64,000 bases of DNA from positions 1 to 64,000 of the forward strand of contig NZ_LQQO01000007.1 of assembly GCF_001619955.1 (NCBI RefSeq). The letters are read 5' to 3'. Both the position numbers and the translations under genes were made by a program. Shown in pieces: positions 18,682-27,953 of this stretch. How positions within the stretch are numbered: position 1 is the first letter of the stretch; every line of letters starts with the position of its first letter. This stretch comes from Sphingomonas hankookensis. Lineage in GTDB: Bacteria > Pseudomonadota > Alphaproteobacteria > Sphingomonadales > Sphingomonadaceae. A model generated the notes under the pieces. The model was not told the origin of the DNA, did not search any database, and worked only from the letters and a program-made list of their open reading frames with translations.

Positions 18682-19785
18682 ATGACCATCGATACGCTCG
18701 TAGCCCCGCCCAAGCCGCGTGCCGCTGCACCGCAGGCACCGCGCACAACCTGGCCGGTCAACGCATGGTATGTCGCCGCGACCGCCGCCGAGATCACCGA
18801 CAAGCCGCTCGCGCGCCAGATCACCGGACGGCGGATGGTGTTCTTCCGTCCGGCGAGCGGCGGCGTGGTCGCGCTCGAGGATTTCTGCCCGCATCGCGGT
18901 GCGCCGCTGTCGCTCGGCTTCGTGCGCGGCGATACGATCGTGTGCGGCTATCACGGGCTGGCGCTCAACTGCAAAGGACGGCCGGACAATATGCCGGGGC
19001 AGCAGGTCGGCAAGTTCCCGTCGGCGCAGAACTTCCCGGTGATCGAACGCTATGGCTTCATCTGGGTATGGCCGGGCGATCCCGAACAGGCATCGGCCGA
19101 CAAGCTGCATCCGTTGCCCTGGGCGGAAAGCCCCGACTGGGCCTATGGCGGGGGGCTGTTCCATATCGCGTGCGATTATCGGCTGATGATCGACAACCTG
19201 ATGGACCTGACCCACGAAACCTATGTCCATGCCAGCAGCATCGGGCAGAAGGAGATCGACGAGGCGCCGGTCAAGACCGAGGTGACGCCCGAAGAGGTCG
19301 TCACCAGCCGGGTGATGGACGGGGTGACGGCGCCGCCCTTCTGGCGGATGGCGCTGCGCGGGGCGGGACTGCCCGAGGATGCGGTGGTCGACCGGTGGCA
19401 GAAATGCCGGTTCAGCCTGCCCAGCCATGTGATGATCGAGGTCGGCGTCGCCTTGCAGGGGGAGGGTGGCTATGACGCGCCGGTGACCAAGAAGGCGGCG
19501 AGCATCGTCGTCGACTTCATCACGCCCGAGACCGAGACGTCGCACTGGTATTTCTGGGGCATGGCACGGCAGTTCGCGGTGGACGATGCGGCGTTGACCG
19601 AGTCGATCCGCGAAGGGCAGGGAAAGATTTTCTCCGAGGATCTCGACATGCTCGAACAGCAGCAGCGCAACCTGACCCAATTTCCTGAGCGCAAGTTGCT
19701 GAAACTGAACATCGATGCCGGTGGCGTGCGGTCGCGGCTGATGATCGACCGGGCGATCGCGCGCGAACAGGTCGAGGCCGAATGA
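18682..19785 (+). CDS. vanA: Vanillate O-demethylase oxygenase subunit
   Basis: A Rieske non-heme iron oxygenase that demethylates vanillate to protocatechuate and formaldehyde. Of 367 residues, the Rieske cluster ligands are C69, H71 (CPHRG), C88 and H91 (CGYH). The mononuclear iron site shows [12 protein letters not shown] with H178 and H183. The stretches [14 protein letters not shown] and [19 protein letters not shown] are characteristic of VanA rather than of general ring dioxygenases. AGGAGC at 18671 supports the ATG at 18682, which leaves about 20 extra N-terminal residues compared with typical VanA. The stop overlaps the next gene by four bases. Confidence 0.9.
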   Translation: MTIDTLVAPPKPRAAAPQAPRTTWPVNAWYVAATAAEITDKPLARQITGRRMVFFRPASGGVVALEDFCPHRGAPLSLGFVRGDTIVCGYHGLALNCKGRPDNMPGQQVGKFPSAQNFPVIERYGFIWVWPGDPEQASADKLHPLPWAESPDWAYGGGLFHIACDYRLMIDNLMDLTHETYVHASSIGQKEIDEAPVKTEVTPEEVVTSRVMDGVTAPPFWRMALRGAGLPEDAVVDRWQKCRFSLPSHVMIEVGVALQGEGGYDAPVTKKAASIVVDFITPETETSHWYFWGMARQFAVDDAALTESIREGQGKIFSEDLDMLEQQQRNLTQFPERKLLKLNIDAGGVRSRLMIDRAIAREQVEAE

Positions 19786-21020
19786 GTACGGACCCGCGCC
19801 GGTTCGACGTGCTGATCGTCGGCGGCGGCCATGGCGGTGCGCAGGCGGCGATTGCGCTGCGGCAAAAGGGGTTTGCCGGCACGATCGCGATCGTCGGCGA
19901 AGAGGTCGATCCGCCCTATGAACGGCCGCCCTTGTCGAAGGAATATCTGGCCGGGGACAAGCCGTTCGAGCGCATCCTGCTGCGTCCGCTCGCCTTCTGG
20001 GCCGAGCGATCGATCGAGTTGCTGCTCGGCCGGCGGGTGGTGCGGGTCGATGCCGATGCGCACCGGGTCGAGACGGCCGCGGGCGAGGCGTTCGCCTATG
20101 GCCAGTTGATCTGGGCGACCGGCGGCAGCCCGCGGCGGCTGACGTGCAGCGGGCACGACCTGCCCGGCATCCATGGCGTGCGGACGCGGGCCGATGTCGA
20201 TGCGATCATGGCCGAGCTGGACGAGGTGCAGCGGGTCTGCATCATCGGCGGCGGCTATATCGGGCTGGAAGCGGCGGCGGTGCTGACCAAGTTCGGCAAG
20301 CAGGTGACGCTGCTGGAAGCGCAGGACCGCGTGCTGGCGCGGGTCGCGGGCGCGCCGTTGTCGGCCTTTTACGAAGCCGAACACCGCGCGGCGGGGGTCG
20401 ACCTGCGGACCGGGGTGACGGTCGATTGTATCGAACGCGGCGCGCAGGGCGGGCTGTCGGTGCGGACCGCCGATGACGGGGCGTTCGCGTGCGAGATGGT
20501 GATCGTCGGCATCGGCATCCTGCCGGCGGTCGAGCCGTTGCTGGCCGCCGGCGCTGTGGGCGGTAACGGCGTCGAGGTCGATGCGTGGTGCCGCACGACG
20601 CTGCCGGATATCTTCGCCATCGGCGATTGCGCGGTGCAGGCGAACCGCTTTGCGGAAGATGCGCGCATCCGGGTCGAAAGCGTGCAGAATGCCAACGACC
20701 AGGCGGCGACCGTCGCGACGCTGATCGCGACCGGCGAGGCGGCGGCCCATGCAGCGCTGCCCTGGTTCTGGTCGAACCAATATGATCTGCGGTTGCAGAC
20801 GGTCGGGCTGTCGATGGGCCATGACGATGTGGTGGTCCGGGGCGGCATGGCCACGCGGGCCTTTTCGCTCGTCTATATGCGTCGGGGGCAGGTGATCGCG
20901 CTCGATTGCGTGAACGTCACCCGCGATTATGTGCAGGGGCGCAAGCTGGTCGAGCAGGGCGCGTCGCCGCCGCGCGAGCGGCTGGCCGATGCGGCCGTGC
21001 CGCTCAAGGAGTTGTTGTGA
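19782..21020 (+). CDS. Ferredoxin reductase (putidaredoxin-reductase type)
   Basis: A 412-residue FAD-dependent NADH:ferredoxin reductase. It has an N-terminal FAD site [14 protein letters not shown], an NADH site [13 protein letters not shown] near 150, and a C-terminal FAD motif [11 protein letters not shown]. The [13 protein letters not shown] segment is typical of rhodocoxin/putidaredoxin reductases. It would pass electrons from NADH to the ferredoxin encoded next, and from there to VanA. It is coupled to vanA by ATGA and to the ferredoxin gene by TGATG. Classical vanillate demethylase uses a single FNR-type VanB instead, so this is a replacement electron chain. Confidence 0.9.
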   Translation: MSTDPRRFDVLIVGGGHGGAQAAIALRQKGFAGTIAIVGEEVDPPYERPPLSKEYLAGDKPFERILLRPLAFWAERSIELLLGRRVVRVDADAHRVETAAGEAFAYGQLIWATGGSPRRLTCSGHDLPGIHGVRTRADVDAIMAELDEVQRVCIIGGGYIGLEAAAVLTKFGKQVTLLEAQDRVLARVAGAPLSAFYEAEHRAAGVDLRTGVTVDCIERGAQGGLSVRTADDGAFACEMVIVGIGILPAVEPLLAAGAVGGNGVEVDAWCRTTLPDIFAIGDCAVQANRFAEDARIRVESVQNANDQAATVATLIATGEAAAHAALPWFWSNQYDLRLQTVGLSMGHDDVVVRGGMATRAFSLVYMRRGQVIALDCVNVTRDYVQGRKLVEQGASPPRERLADAAVPLKELL

Positions 21021-21328
21021 TGCCGATGCTGACCGTGACGACTCGCGACGGAGCGGTGCGCGAGATCGATGGGCCGGTCGGACTGTCGGTGATGGAGGCG
21101 ATCCGCGACGGCGGGATCGACGAACTGGCGGCAGTGTGCGGCGGATGCTGTTCGTGCGCGACCTGCCATGTCTATGTCGATGCTGGCGACATGGCGCTGC
21201 TGCCACCGATGACGGCGGATGAGGACGACTTGCTCGACGCGTCGGAGCATCGCACCGCGCGGTCGCGGCTGTCGTGCCAGATCACGGTGTTCGACGGGCT
21301 GCGGGTGGAGGTTGCGCCGGAGGACTGA
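21020..21328 (+). CDS. [2Fe-2S] ferredoxin of the vanillate demethylase chain
   Basis: A 102-residue adrenodoxin/putidaredoxin-type ferredoxin. The cluster ligands are C40, C46, C49 ([10 protein letters not shown]) and C86 (RLSCQ). The acidic patch between (TADEDDLLD) is the usual docking surface for the reductase and oxygenase. ATG 21020 shares one base with the reductase stop; ATG 21026 is possible. With vanA and the reductase it forms a three-gene, three-component demethylase operon, similar in layout to dicamba O-demethylase and to LigX systems. Confidence 0.9.
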   Translation: MPMLTVTTRDGAVREIDGPVGLSVMEAIRDGGIDELAAVCGGCCSCATCHVYVDAGDMALLPPMTADEDDLLDASEHRTARSRLSCQITVFDGLRVEVAPED

Positions 21329-21352
21329 GCCGGGCAATGCCCAATCCCTCAA

Positions 21353-21380
21353 CGTCACCCCGGGTCAAGCCCGGGGTGAC
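21353..21380. repeat. Palindromic repeat, CCCCGGG family
   Basis: GTCACCCCGGGTCAAGC followed by CCGGGGTGAC, a near-perfect hairpin between the convergent ferredoxin and MarR genes. It probably terminates both transcripts. Confidence 0.8.
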
Positions 21381-21392
21381 GACGGAATTGGC

Positions 21393-21845
21393 TCAGTCGG
21401 TCGTCACCGCGCGCTGTTCGATCCGCTCCAGCAGGTCGAGCAGGGTCGCCTTTTCCGCAGCGGTGAAGCCCGACAGCAGCCGCTCCTCGTGCGCCTCGAT
21501 CCGTGCGACGCATTCGGTCAGCATGCGCTGCCCCTCCGCCGACATGCCGAGGGTGAAGGCGCGGCGGTCGGTCGGGTCGGTTTCGCGGACGATCAGCCCC
21601 GCCTCGATCAGTTCGTTGATCAGCGGCACCATATTGGCGCGCTTGATCCCCAGCAGGCGGCCGACCGTGCCCTGGTTGATTCCCGGATTGTCGGCGACGA
21701 CCGCCAGGATGCCCATCGGGATCTGGCGGATACCGGTGCCCTCCAGCGTCACGGCGAAGTCGCTGGCGAAGACGGCGGAGGCGCGGCGCAGGCGATAGCC
21801 GACCAGCCGGCCGAGCGTCGTGGTATGGGGTTGCGGTTCGGTCAT
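21393..21845 (-). CDS. MarR-family regulator
   Basis: A 150-residue winged-helix regulator. The recognition helix region is GTVGRLLGIKRANMVPLINELIEAGLIVRE and the wing is DPTDRRAFTLGMSAEG, both standard for MarR. Proteins of this family usually sense phenolic acids and repress a neighbouring transporter or catabolic operon. ATG 21845 lacks a clear ribosome site. A TTG at 21881, three bases after the permease stop, could extend the protein by 12 residues with coupled translation. It is cotranscribed behind the MHS permease, so regulation of that permease or of the vanillate genes is likely. Confidence 0.85.
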   Translation of the reverse strand: MTEPQPHTTTLGRLVGYRLRRASAVFASDFAVTLEGTGIRQIPMGILAVVADNPGINQGTVGRLLGIKRANMVPLINELIEAGLIVRETDPTDRRAFTLGMSAEGQRMLTECVARIEAHEERLLSGFTAAEKATLLDLLERIEQRAVTTD

Positions 21846-21884
21846 GCCGATGGGGAAGCCATGTTCCGCGAACCGCGTCAAATT

Positions 21885-23162
21885 CTAATCGCGGATCGGA
21901 GCGTGCGGGGCTGCGCGCAGGGTCAGCAGCGCCGGAGCGACCGCCAGCGCCACGACCGCGATCATCGCGCCGGGCACCATCACCCATCCGGTCGATTCCA
22001 GCAGCCAGTGCGAGACGAGCGGGGTCAGCCCGCCGAAGATCGCGGTGGCCGCCGTGGCGCCGAGCGCGAGGCCGCTCAGCCGTCCTTCGCCGGGAAGCTG
22101 TTCGGCGGTCGCGACCGCGCCGACCGCGCTCATCGCCCCGCCCAGGGCCGCCAGCACGAGCGCGCCGATCAGCGCTGACGAACCGGCACCCGCCATCCAC
22201 GCGAACATCGTCATCGGCAGGATCGCGGCGGCGATGCAGATGGCGATCAGCACCGGCTTGCGCCCGACATGGTCGGACAGGAGCCCGACCAGCGGCGTGA
22301 CCGCGATCACCATCACGGCGGCGGCGGTCGCCAGCCACAGCGCATCGCCTTCGCCCATCGCGCCGGTGCTGGTCAGGAAGGAGGGCACATAGACGATGCC
22401 GACATAATAGGTGATCGACCCCAGCGCCGAGATGGCGAAGCCGCGCGCGATCGCCGCGCGGTGATGGGTCAGCGCATGGCCGATCGGGTTGGCGGGGATC
22501 GACCCTGCCCGCTGCTGGCGTTCGAACTCGGGCGATTCCTGCAGCGTCGAGCGGGCGATGCCGATGGTCGCGGCCAGCGCCGCGCCGATGAAGAAGGGGA
22601 TGCGCCAGCCCCATGTCTCCAGCTGCACCGCGGTCAGCCACGAGACGACCGCCGCCGAGATGCCGACCGCGAGCAGCCCGCCGACCTCGCTCGCCGCCGA
22701 TGCCGAGGAGGTGATGAACCCGCGCCGTTCGGGCTGCGCGCCTTCGTAGAGATAGGCGACGACCCCGGTATATTCGCCGCCGACCGAGAAGGCCATGACG
22801 CAGCGCAAGGCGAGCAACAGCCATCCCGCCGCCGGCCCGATCGCGTCGCGCGTCGGCAGCAATGCGATGCCGAGCATGGCGAGCGTCATCAGCGCCATCG
22901 ACAGCAACATCATCCGCCGCCGCCCGAACCGGTCGCCGACCTGCCCGAACACCAGCGCGCCCAGCGGTCGCATCAGATAGGATACGGCGAACCCGCCCAG
23001 CGTCACCGCCAGCGACGTCGTACCGCCGCCGTAGAAGACGCGCGACAGCACGGTCGCCAGATAGAGATAGAGGGTAAAGTCGTACCATTCGACGACCGTC
23101 GAAAAGGCGGCGATGGTCATCGACCGGCGCGAAAGGCCGTGCTGCGTGCCGCCGTCGTTCAT
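21885..23162 (-). CDS. MHS-family MFS permease (proton symporter)
   Basis: A 425-residue inner-membrane transporter with twelve predicted helices. Diagnostic metabolite:H+ symporter sequence is FSTVVEWYDFTLYLYLATV in helix 1, the loop GQVGDRFGRRRMM between helices 2 and 3, and SDHVGRKPVL in the second half. ATG 23162 is preferred over 23168 because AAGGGA is eight bases before it. MHS members carry dicarboxylates, shikimate, betaine or aromatic acids. Lying between the vanillate genes and a MarR regulator, an aromatic acid such as vanillate or protocatechuate is a reasonable guess but not shown. Confidence 0.85.
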   Translation of the reverse strand: MNDGGTQHGLSRRSMTIAAFSTVVEWYDFTLYLYLATVLSRVFYGGGTTSLAVTLGGFAVSYLMRPLGALVFGQVGDRFGRRRMMLLSMALMTLAMLGIALLPTRDAIGPAAGWLLLALRCVMAFSVGGEYTGVVAYLYEGAQPERRGFITSSASAASEVGGLLAVGISAAVVSWLTAVQLETWGWRIPFFIGAALAATIGIARSTLQESPEFERQQRAGSIPANPIGHALTHHRAAIARGFAISALGSITYYVGIVYVPSFLTSTGAMGEGDALWLATAAAVMVIAVTPLVGLLSDHVGRKPVLIAICIAAAILPMTMFAWMAGAGSSALIGALVLAALGGAMSAVGAVATAEQLPGEGRLSGLALGATAATAIFGGLTPLVSHWLLESTGWVMVPGAMIAVVALAVAPALLTLRAAPHAPIRD

Positions 23163-23249
23163 CGCCATTCCCTTCGCGAGAGGTGGTGGCGGGTTATCGG
23201 ACGGGCGGCAAGGGGGTTGTGGGAGACTGCCTTAATCCTGAACACCAAC

Positions 23250-23276
23250 GTCACCCCGGATCAAGTCCGGGGTGAC
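23250..23276. repeat. Palindromic repeat, CCCCGG family
   Basis: GTCACCCCGGATCAAGTCC followed by GGGGTGAC. It is just downstream of the GH43 gene and between two same-direction operons, a likely terminator for the GH43 transcript. Confidence 0.8.
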
Positions 23277-23299
23277 GGGGTGGCTGGTGGCGCTTGGGC

Positions 23300-24886
23300 C
23301 TACAGCGCGGTGAACCGGAAGTCGCGGAAGCGGGCGGTGCCGGCGCCAGCCGAGTACAGCCCCGGCCGCAGCATCAGGAAGCCGCCGCGGACATTGTGGT
23401 GATAGCCCGACACCTCCATCCCCCGGTCGAAGCGCTGCCATGTCCTGCCGTCGTCGCCGCTGGTATGGAAGGACACGATATGCCGGTCGTTGGTGACGCG
23501 CATCCGCATCCGTTTGCCCAGCGGATTGGCCGGCCGCCCGCGTTCGATGCCATATTGGTGGGTGACGAAGCGCTGTTCGTCGAAGCCGAGACCGCAATAG
23601 AGCTGGTCGTCGTAGAACAGGATCAGCCCGGCGGTTCCGCCCGGCGCGATCTCGATATCGCATTCGAAGCGATAGCTGGTGTCGCCGGCGATCAGCAGCA
23701 GCGGCGCACCGTCCGATGGCGCCTTGCCCTTCGCATCGAGCAGCAGCGCGCCGTCCTGCACCCGCGCCCGCGCGCGATCCTCGGGCGTCGGACGGAAGAA
23801 ATTCCATTTGGTGCCGAGCGCCAGCGTGCCGAAATCGTCGGTCAGCGGCTGGCCGTGCCGCACCGCCTGTCCGCCGCGCGGTTTCGCGATCGGGCGCGAC
23901 AGGTCGCCGCCGGTCATGCGGAACCAGCCATCGGGCGTCCATTCGACCGGATCGAGCAACGTCTGTCGCCCAAGCGTCCAATAGCCATTTTCATAGCCGT
24001 GATAGACCGACCACCAGCTGCCGTCCGGTCCCTCGACCAGTGTCGCGTGCCCCCGCGACCACCATTTTTCCTGCAGGGAGGTCGTGCGGACGATCGGGTT
24101 GCCGGGATGATGCTCCCACGGGCCATGGATCGATCGCGAACGGGCGGCGATCACCATATGGCCGGTCGGCGGCCCGGCCGTACCGCCGACGGCGGTGACG
24201 AGATAGAACCAGTCGCCGCGCCTTGTGACCTTCGGTCCCTCCGGGCTGAACCCCTCGACATCCCACGTATCGGGATAGCGCCACGGGTCGTAGACATGCT
24301 CGACCGTGCCCACCGTCGACAGCCCGTCGTCGGACAGGCGGATGCGGTCGCCGCCCGACAGGAACAGCCAGCGCGACCCGTCCTCTCCGACGGCATGGCC
24401 CGGATCGATATGGTCGGGCAGCTTCAGGTCGATCGGTTCCGACCATGGCCCGTCGATATGATCGGCCCAGATCACCCAGCTGGTCGTCGGGTTCTTGGTG
24501 GGCACGTAGAGGTAATAGCGGCCCTTGTGCTTCGTTAGCTCGGGCGCCCAGACCGCCCCGATATTGGTCCTGAGCGCCGCCGTGCGCGGGGTCCAGTTCA
24601 CCAGATCGCGCGAATGCCAGATGACCAGCCCGGGATAGGAATCGAAGGTCGAGAAGGTCATGTAATAATCGCGACCGTCCTTCAGGATCGTCGGATCGGG
24701 ATGGTCGCCCGCCATCAGCGGGTTGAGGAACCGTCCGTCGCCGAGATCGGCGATCCGCTGGTTGTCATAGCCGCGCCGGGGCGTGGGGGCGGCGACCGGG
24801 GTCGCCAGTCCGGTGGCAGGCAGGGCGGACAGTGCTCCGCCCAGCGCCGCGCCCGCCATCACCCCCCGGCGCGAGAGGGTGCTCAC
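23300..24886 (-). CDS. GH43-type glycoside hydrolase with C-terminal beta-sandwich
   Basis: A 528-residue exported enzyme with a twin-arginine signal (TLSRRGVMAGAALGGAL). The five-bladed beta-propeller starts with the GH43 motif NPLMAGDHPDPTI, which holds the catalytic base aspartate. The central DGPWSEP and a glutamate in DVEGFSPEGPK complete the catalytic set. From about residue 350 a concanavalin-like domain follows (LTDDFGTLALGTKWNFF..), as in beta-xylosidases and alpha-arabinofuranosidases. The ATG overlaps the TonB receptor stop by four bases, so oligosaccharides imported by that receptor are the probable substrate. Confidence 0.88.
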   Translation of the reverse strand: MSTLSRRGVMAGAALGGALSALPATGLATPVAAPTPRRGYDNQRIADLGDGRFLNPLMAGDHPDPTILKDGRDYYMTFSTFDSYPGLVIWHSRDLVNWTPRTAALRTNIGAVWAPELTKHKGRYYLYVPTKNPTTSWVIWADHIDGPWSEPIDLKLPDHIDPGHAVGEDGSRWLFLSGGDRIRLSDDGLSTVGTVEHVYDPWRYPDTWDVEGFSPEGPKVTRRGDWFYLVTAVGGTAGPPTGHMVIAARSRSIHGPWEHHPGNPIVRTTSLQEKWWSRGHATLVEGPDGSWWSVYHGYENGYWTLGRQTLLDPVEWTPDGWFRMTGGDLSRPIAKPRGGQAVRHGQPLTDDFGTLALGTKWNFFRPTPEDRARARVQDGALLLDAKGKAPSDGAPLLLIAGDTSYRFECDIEIAPGGTAGLILFYDDQLYCGLGFDEQRFVTHQYGIERGRPANPLGKRMRMRVTNDRHIVSFHTSGDDGRTWQRFDRGMEVSGYHHNVRGGFLMLRPGLYSAGAGTARFRDFRFTAL

Positions 24887-27720
24887 ATCTTCACCCGCGC
24901 GCCGACCAGCAGCGTGCGCCCGAAATGGTTGTTCTCGTAATTGCGGCGCGCATCGACGTCGACGATCCGGCGGCGATAGGCATCGGTCAGGTTCGTGCCC
25001 TCCAGCGACAGTTCGAGGAAGTCGGTCAGCTTGTAGCGGATCGACGCATCGACATTGGCGATCGAATCATACCCTTCGAAGATGTTGCCGGTGCCCGACC
25101 CGCCATCGACATAGGGCCCGCGATAGGCGACCGAGGTCCGCGCGCTGAACTTCGCGTCTTCGTAATAGAGCGTCGCGTTGAACTGTCGCTTCGACACATT
25201 GTAGAGGGTTTCGGTGCGGGTAACGGTCGGCAGCGCGCCGCCGGGAACGGTCGCGGGCGCCTGCTGCGTATAATCGGCCTCCGACCGGACGAAGGTCGCG
25301 TTCACGATGCCGCCGAAATTGCGCAAAACGCCGGGCAGGAAGCGGAACGGCGCCTGCAACGCGATCTCGATCCCGTCCAGCGTCGCGCCGGTGCCGTTGG
25401 TCGTCGTCGCGATGGTCCAGATATCCTGTCCCTGTAGCGCCGGGTTCACCGCGGCGGGCGAGGAGGGGACGAGGACCGAGGGCGACAGACCGGTTTCGGT
25501 AAAGGTGCCGCTGCGCGTGACGGCGACCGGGAAGCTCGCAATATCCTTGCGGAACAGCGCGACCGAGAAGGCCGATTGCGGCGCGAAATACCATTCGGCG
25601 GCAAGGTCGTAATTGGTCGCGCGGAACGGTTCGAGGAACGGATTGCCGCTGGTCACGCGGAAGTTGAAGCCGTCGGCCGACCCGCCCGGCGTCAGGTTGC
25701 CGAGCGACGGGCGGGTGATGACCTTGGCGATCGCGCCGCGCACGATGATGTCGCTGGTCGGGTACAGCGCGACGTTCATCGAGGGCAGCCAGTCCTCGTA
25801 ATCGCGCTTCACCGTCACGTTGACGCCGCTGTTGATACCATAGGACGACTGGTCGGTGCGGACATAGCGGATACCGGCATTGGCGGCATATTCGAGGCCG
25901 AAGACCGTGCCCTTGGCATCGAATTGCAGATAGCCGCCCTTTGTCTCCTCGACGACGCCGCGGTTATTGCCGACGTCGAGCGCGAGCGGACGGTCGTACA
26001 GCCCGGTGAACTGCGTCGCGGCGTCGAGGTTCGGGATCAGCCATTGGGTCGTGGTGCCCGCCGGCGCCTTTGCCCCCCGCAGCGTGAACAGCTCCGACAG
26101 CTGCGGCGTCGCCTGGAAGCCATAAACGGCACTCGGGCCGAACGCGGTGCTGGCCGAACAGGTGATGGTGCCCAGCACCAGATCGCGCCCGCCATTGCCG
26201 CACACCGCCGTGTCGCGGGTGAAGGCGGTGATGTCATAGTCGTAGCGCCGCCACATGCCGCCGACGCGGACCTGGAACCCCTCCGCCACGTCCCATTCGG
26301 TGCGCAACTGCGCGGTCTTGAACTGGTTCACCACGTCCGAGGGACGGTCGCGGATTTCGGCCAGCTGGAAATTCGCGGGATCGGTGACGCTGGTGCCGAA
26401 CGCGAGCAGCGGCGAATTCTTGTCGCTGTAATCGTAGCGATAGCCCTGGGCATCGCGGTCGTCGAACACGAGGGTCGTTTCGACCGGCACGCTGGCGTCG
26501 GACTTGGAATAGCCGCCGAGCAGGGTGAAGCGGAACTTGTCGGTGACGTCCTGATCCCAGGTTCCGCCGATCTGGTAGAATTCGGTCTGCGACTGGCGAT
26601 AGAAATGCTCGGTCCGCACCCACGCGTCGTTCAGCGTCGCCGACACCATGTTGTTGTTGTCGTCATGAGTCGGGTTGAGCACGTCGATCTGCCGCTCGTT
26701 GGAGCGCAGCAGCACCTCGCCCCATTTCTCGCGACGGTCGGCGCGGAAGCGCGAATAGAGGCCGTCGATCGACACCTTGGTCGCATCGGTCGGCGACCAT
26801 TGCACGCTGCCGGTCAGACCCAATCGCTCGCGGCTATGCTCGACCTCACCATAGCGCGGGATGCGCGGGTGGAAGGACAGAGCGGCACGGTCGCACGCGG
26901 CGCTGGCGATATAGGTGCCGCCCCGGTTCGGCGCGGTCCAGCAGCGCGTGCCGTCGACCGAATCGAAGCGCGCCTGCGCCCAGCGGACGGTGTTGTTGCC
27001 GATCTCCTTGGTGCGGGTATCCTGATAGGCGGCGGAAACCGACGCGCCGAGCGTCCCGTCGGGCGACTTCCAGCCGATCAGGCCGGCGAAGCGCGGTCCG
27101 ACCGTCTTCGACAGGTCGTTATAGTTCGCGACGGCGGAGGCGGCGATGGTCACGCCGGTCTTGCCGGCCAGCGGATTGCCGGTGTTCAGGTCGACCACCG
27201 CGCCCAGCGACCCTTCGTCCAGATCGGCCGAAGCGGTCTTGTGTACCACGATCGAGCTGAACAGTTCGGATGCGAAGACGTTGAAGTCGAACGACCGGTC
27301 GCGATTGGCCGAGGCGCCGTCGCTCGACGTGGTGACGGTTTCGAGGCCGTTGACGCGGACGCGGGTGAATTGCGCGCCGAGACCGCGAACGGTGATCGCG
27401 CGGCCTTCGCCGCCGTCGCGCTGGATCGCGATGCCAGGAATGCGCTGGAGCGATTCGGCGAGGTTCTGGTCGGGGAATTTGGCGATATCCTCCGCCACGA
27501 TCGCATCGACCGCGCCGACCGACGTACGCTTCACGTTCAGCGCGGCATTCAGCGACGCGCGAAACCCGGTGACGACGATCTCGCCCTCGGCATCGTCCGC
27601 CGTCTGGGCCGGTTCGGCGGGGGCGGGTGCGTCCTGTGCGTGGGCTGCGCCGGCAACGGCGATGAGCGACGTCGCGGCAAGTAGCGCGCGAATGAGGCGG
27701 CGGTCGGTGCGAACTTCCAT
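24883..27720 (-). CDS. TonB-dependent receptor, polysaccharide locus
   Basis: A 945-residue receptor of the Xanthomonas/Caulobacter carbohydrate class. It has a signal peptide (cut AHA-Q, near residue 29), TonB box GEIVVTG, and plug motifs FPDQNLAESLQRIPGIAI and ITVRGLG, both hallmarks of the TIGR01782 group. A large barrel ends in LLVGARVKM. AGGGAGAGGG precedes the start. It is first in an operon with GH43 and divergent from the pectate lyase gene, with two CCGG-centred operators between. Import of pectin- or arabinoxylan-derived oligosaccharides is inferred. Confidence 0.9.
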   Translation of the reverse strand: MEVRTDRRLIRALLAATSLIAVAGAAHAQDAPAPAEPAQTADDAEGEIVVTGFRASLNAALNVKRTSVGAVDAIVAEDIAKFPDQNLAESLQRIPGIAIQRDGGEGRAITVRGLGAQFTRVRVNGLETVTTSSDGASANRDRSFDFNVFASELFSSIVVHKTASADLDEGSLGAVVDLNTGNPLAGKTGVTIAASAVANYNDLSKTVGPRFAGLIGWKSPDGTLGASVSAAYQDTRTKEIGNNTVRWAQARFDSVDGTRCWTAPNRGGTYIASAACDRAALSFHPRIPRYGEVEHSRERLGLTGSVQWSPTDATKVSIDGLYSRFRADRREKWGEVLLRSNERQIDVLNPTHDDNNNMVSATLNDAWVRTEHFYRQSQTEFYQIGGTWDQDVTDKFRFTLLGGYSKSDASVPVETTLVFDDRDAQGYRYDYSDKNSPLLAFGTSVTDPANFQLAEIRDRPSDVVNQFKTAQLRTEWDVAEGFQVRVGGMWRRYDYDITAFTRDTAVCGNGGRDLVLGTITCSASTAFGPSAVYGFQATPQLSELFTLRGAKAPAGTTTQWLIPNLDAATQFTGLYDRPLALDVGNNRGVVEETKGGYLQFDAKGTVFGLEYAANAGIRYVRTDQSSYGINSGVNVTVKRDYEDWLPSMNVALYPTSDIIVRGAIAKVITRPSLGNLTPGGSADGFNFRVTSGNPFLEPFRATNYDLAAEWYFAPQSAFSVALFRKDIASFPVAVTRSGTFTETGLSPSVLVPSSPAAVNPALQGQDIWTIATTTNGTGATLDGIEIALQAPFRFLPGVLRNFGGIVNATFVRSEADYTQQAPATVPGGALPTVTRTETLYNVSKRQFNATLYYEDAKFSARTSVAYRGPYVDGGSGTGNIFEGYDSIANVDASIRYKLTDFLELSLEGTNLTDAYRRRIVDVDARRNYENNHFGRTLLVGARVKM

Positions 27721-27854
27721 GGCAATCCCTCTCCCTGCCCGATGACACCGGGAGCATTATTGCTCCTGCTCCGGCCATCTGCTTTCGGCGACACGGTTCC
27801 CGGTTCGGCCCGCGCCTCCGTCGATCCTCCTCGCGATGGTATGATTCGCCGCGA

Positions 27855-27895
27855 GAATCCGGTTTCGCCGTTTTCGGCTTGAGAAACCGGTGTCA
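27855..27895. promoter_or_regulatory. Two candidate LacI-type operators, receptor/pectate-lyase promoter
   Basis: GAATCCGGTTTC (27855-27866) and GAAACCGGTGTCA (27883-27895) are imperfect palindromes centred on CCGG, 28 bp centre to centre. The second is the exact reverse complement of TGACACCGGTTTC at 33330-33342, next to the LacI gene. CG-centred palindromes are typical of LacI-family sites. Confidence 0.65.
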
Positions 27896-27953
27896 ACGCG
27901 ACATTGTGCCGTCACGACGAAGCTGTCAAGAAGCGCGCGGAGAGGAAATCAAT

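Noticed and set aside
25576..27684. Roughly 700-codon open frame antisense to the TonB receptor
   Set aside because: No recognisable domain, low-complexity composition, and no ribosome site. It is a shadow of the receptor gene.
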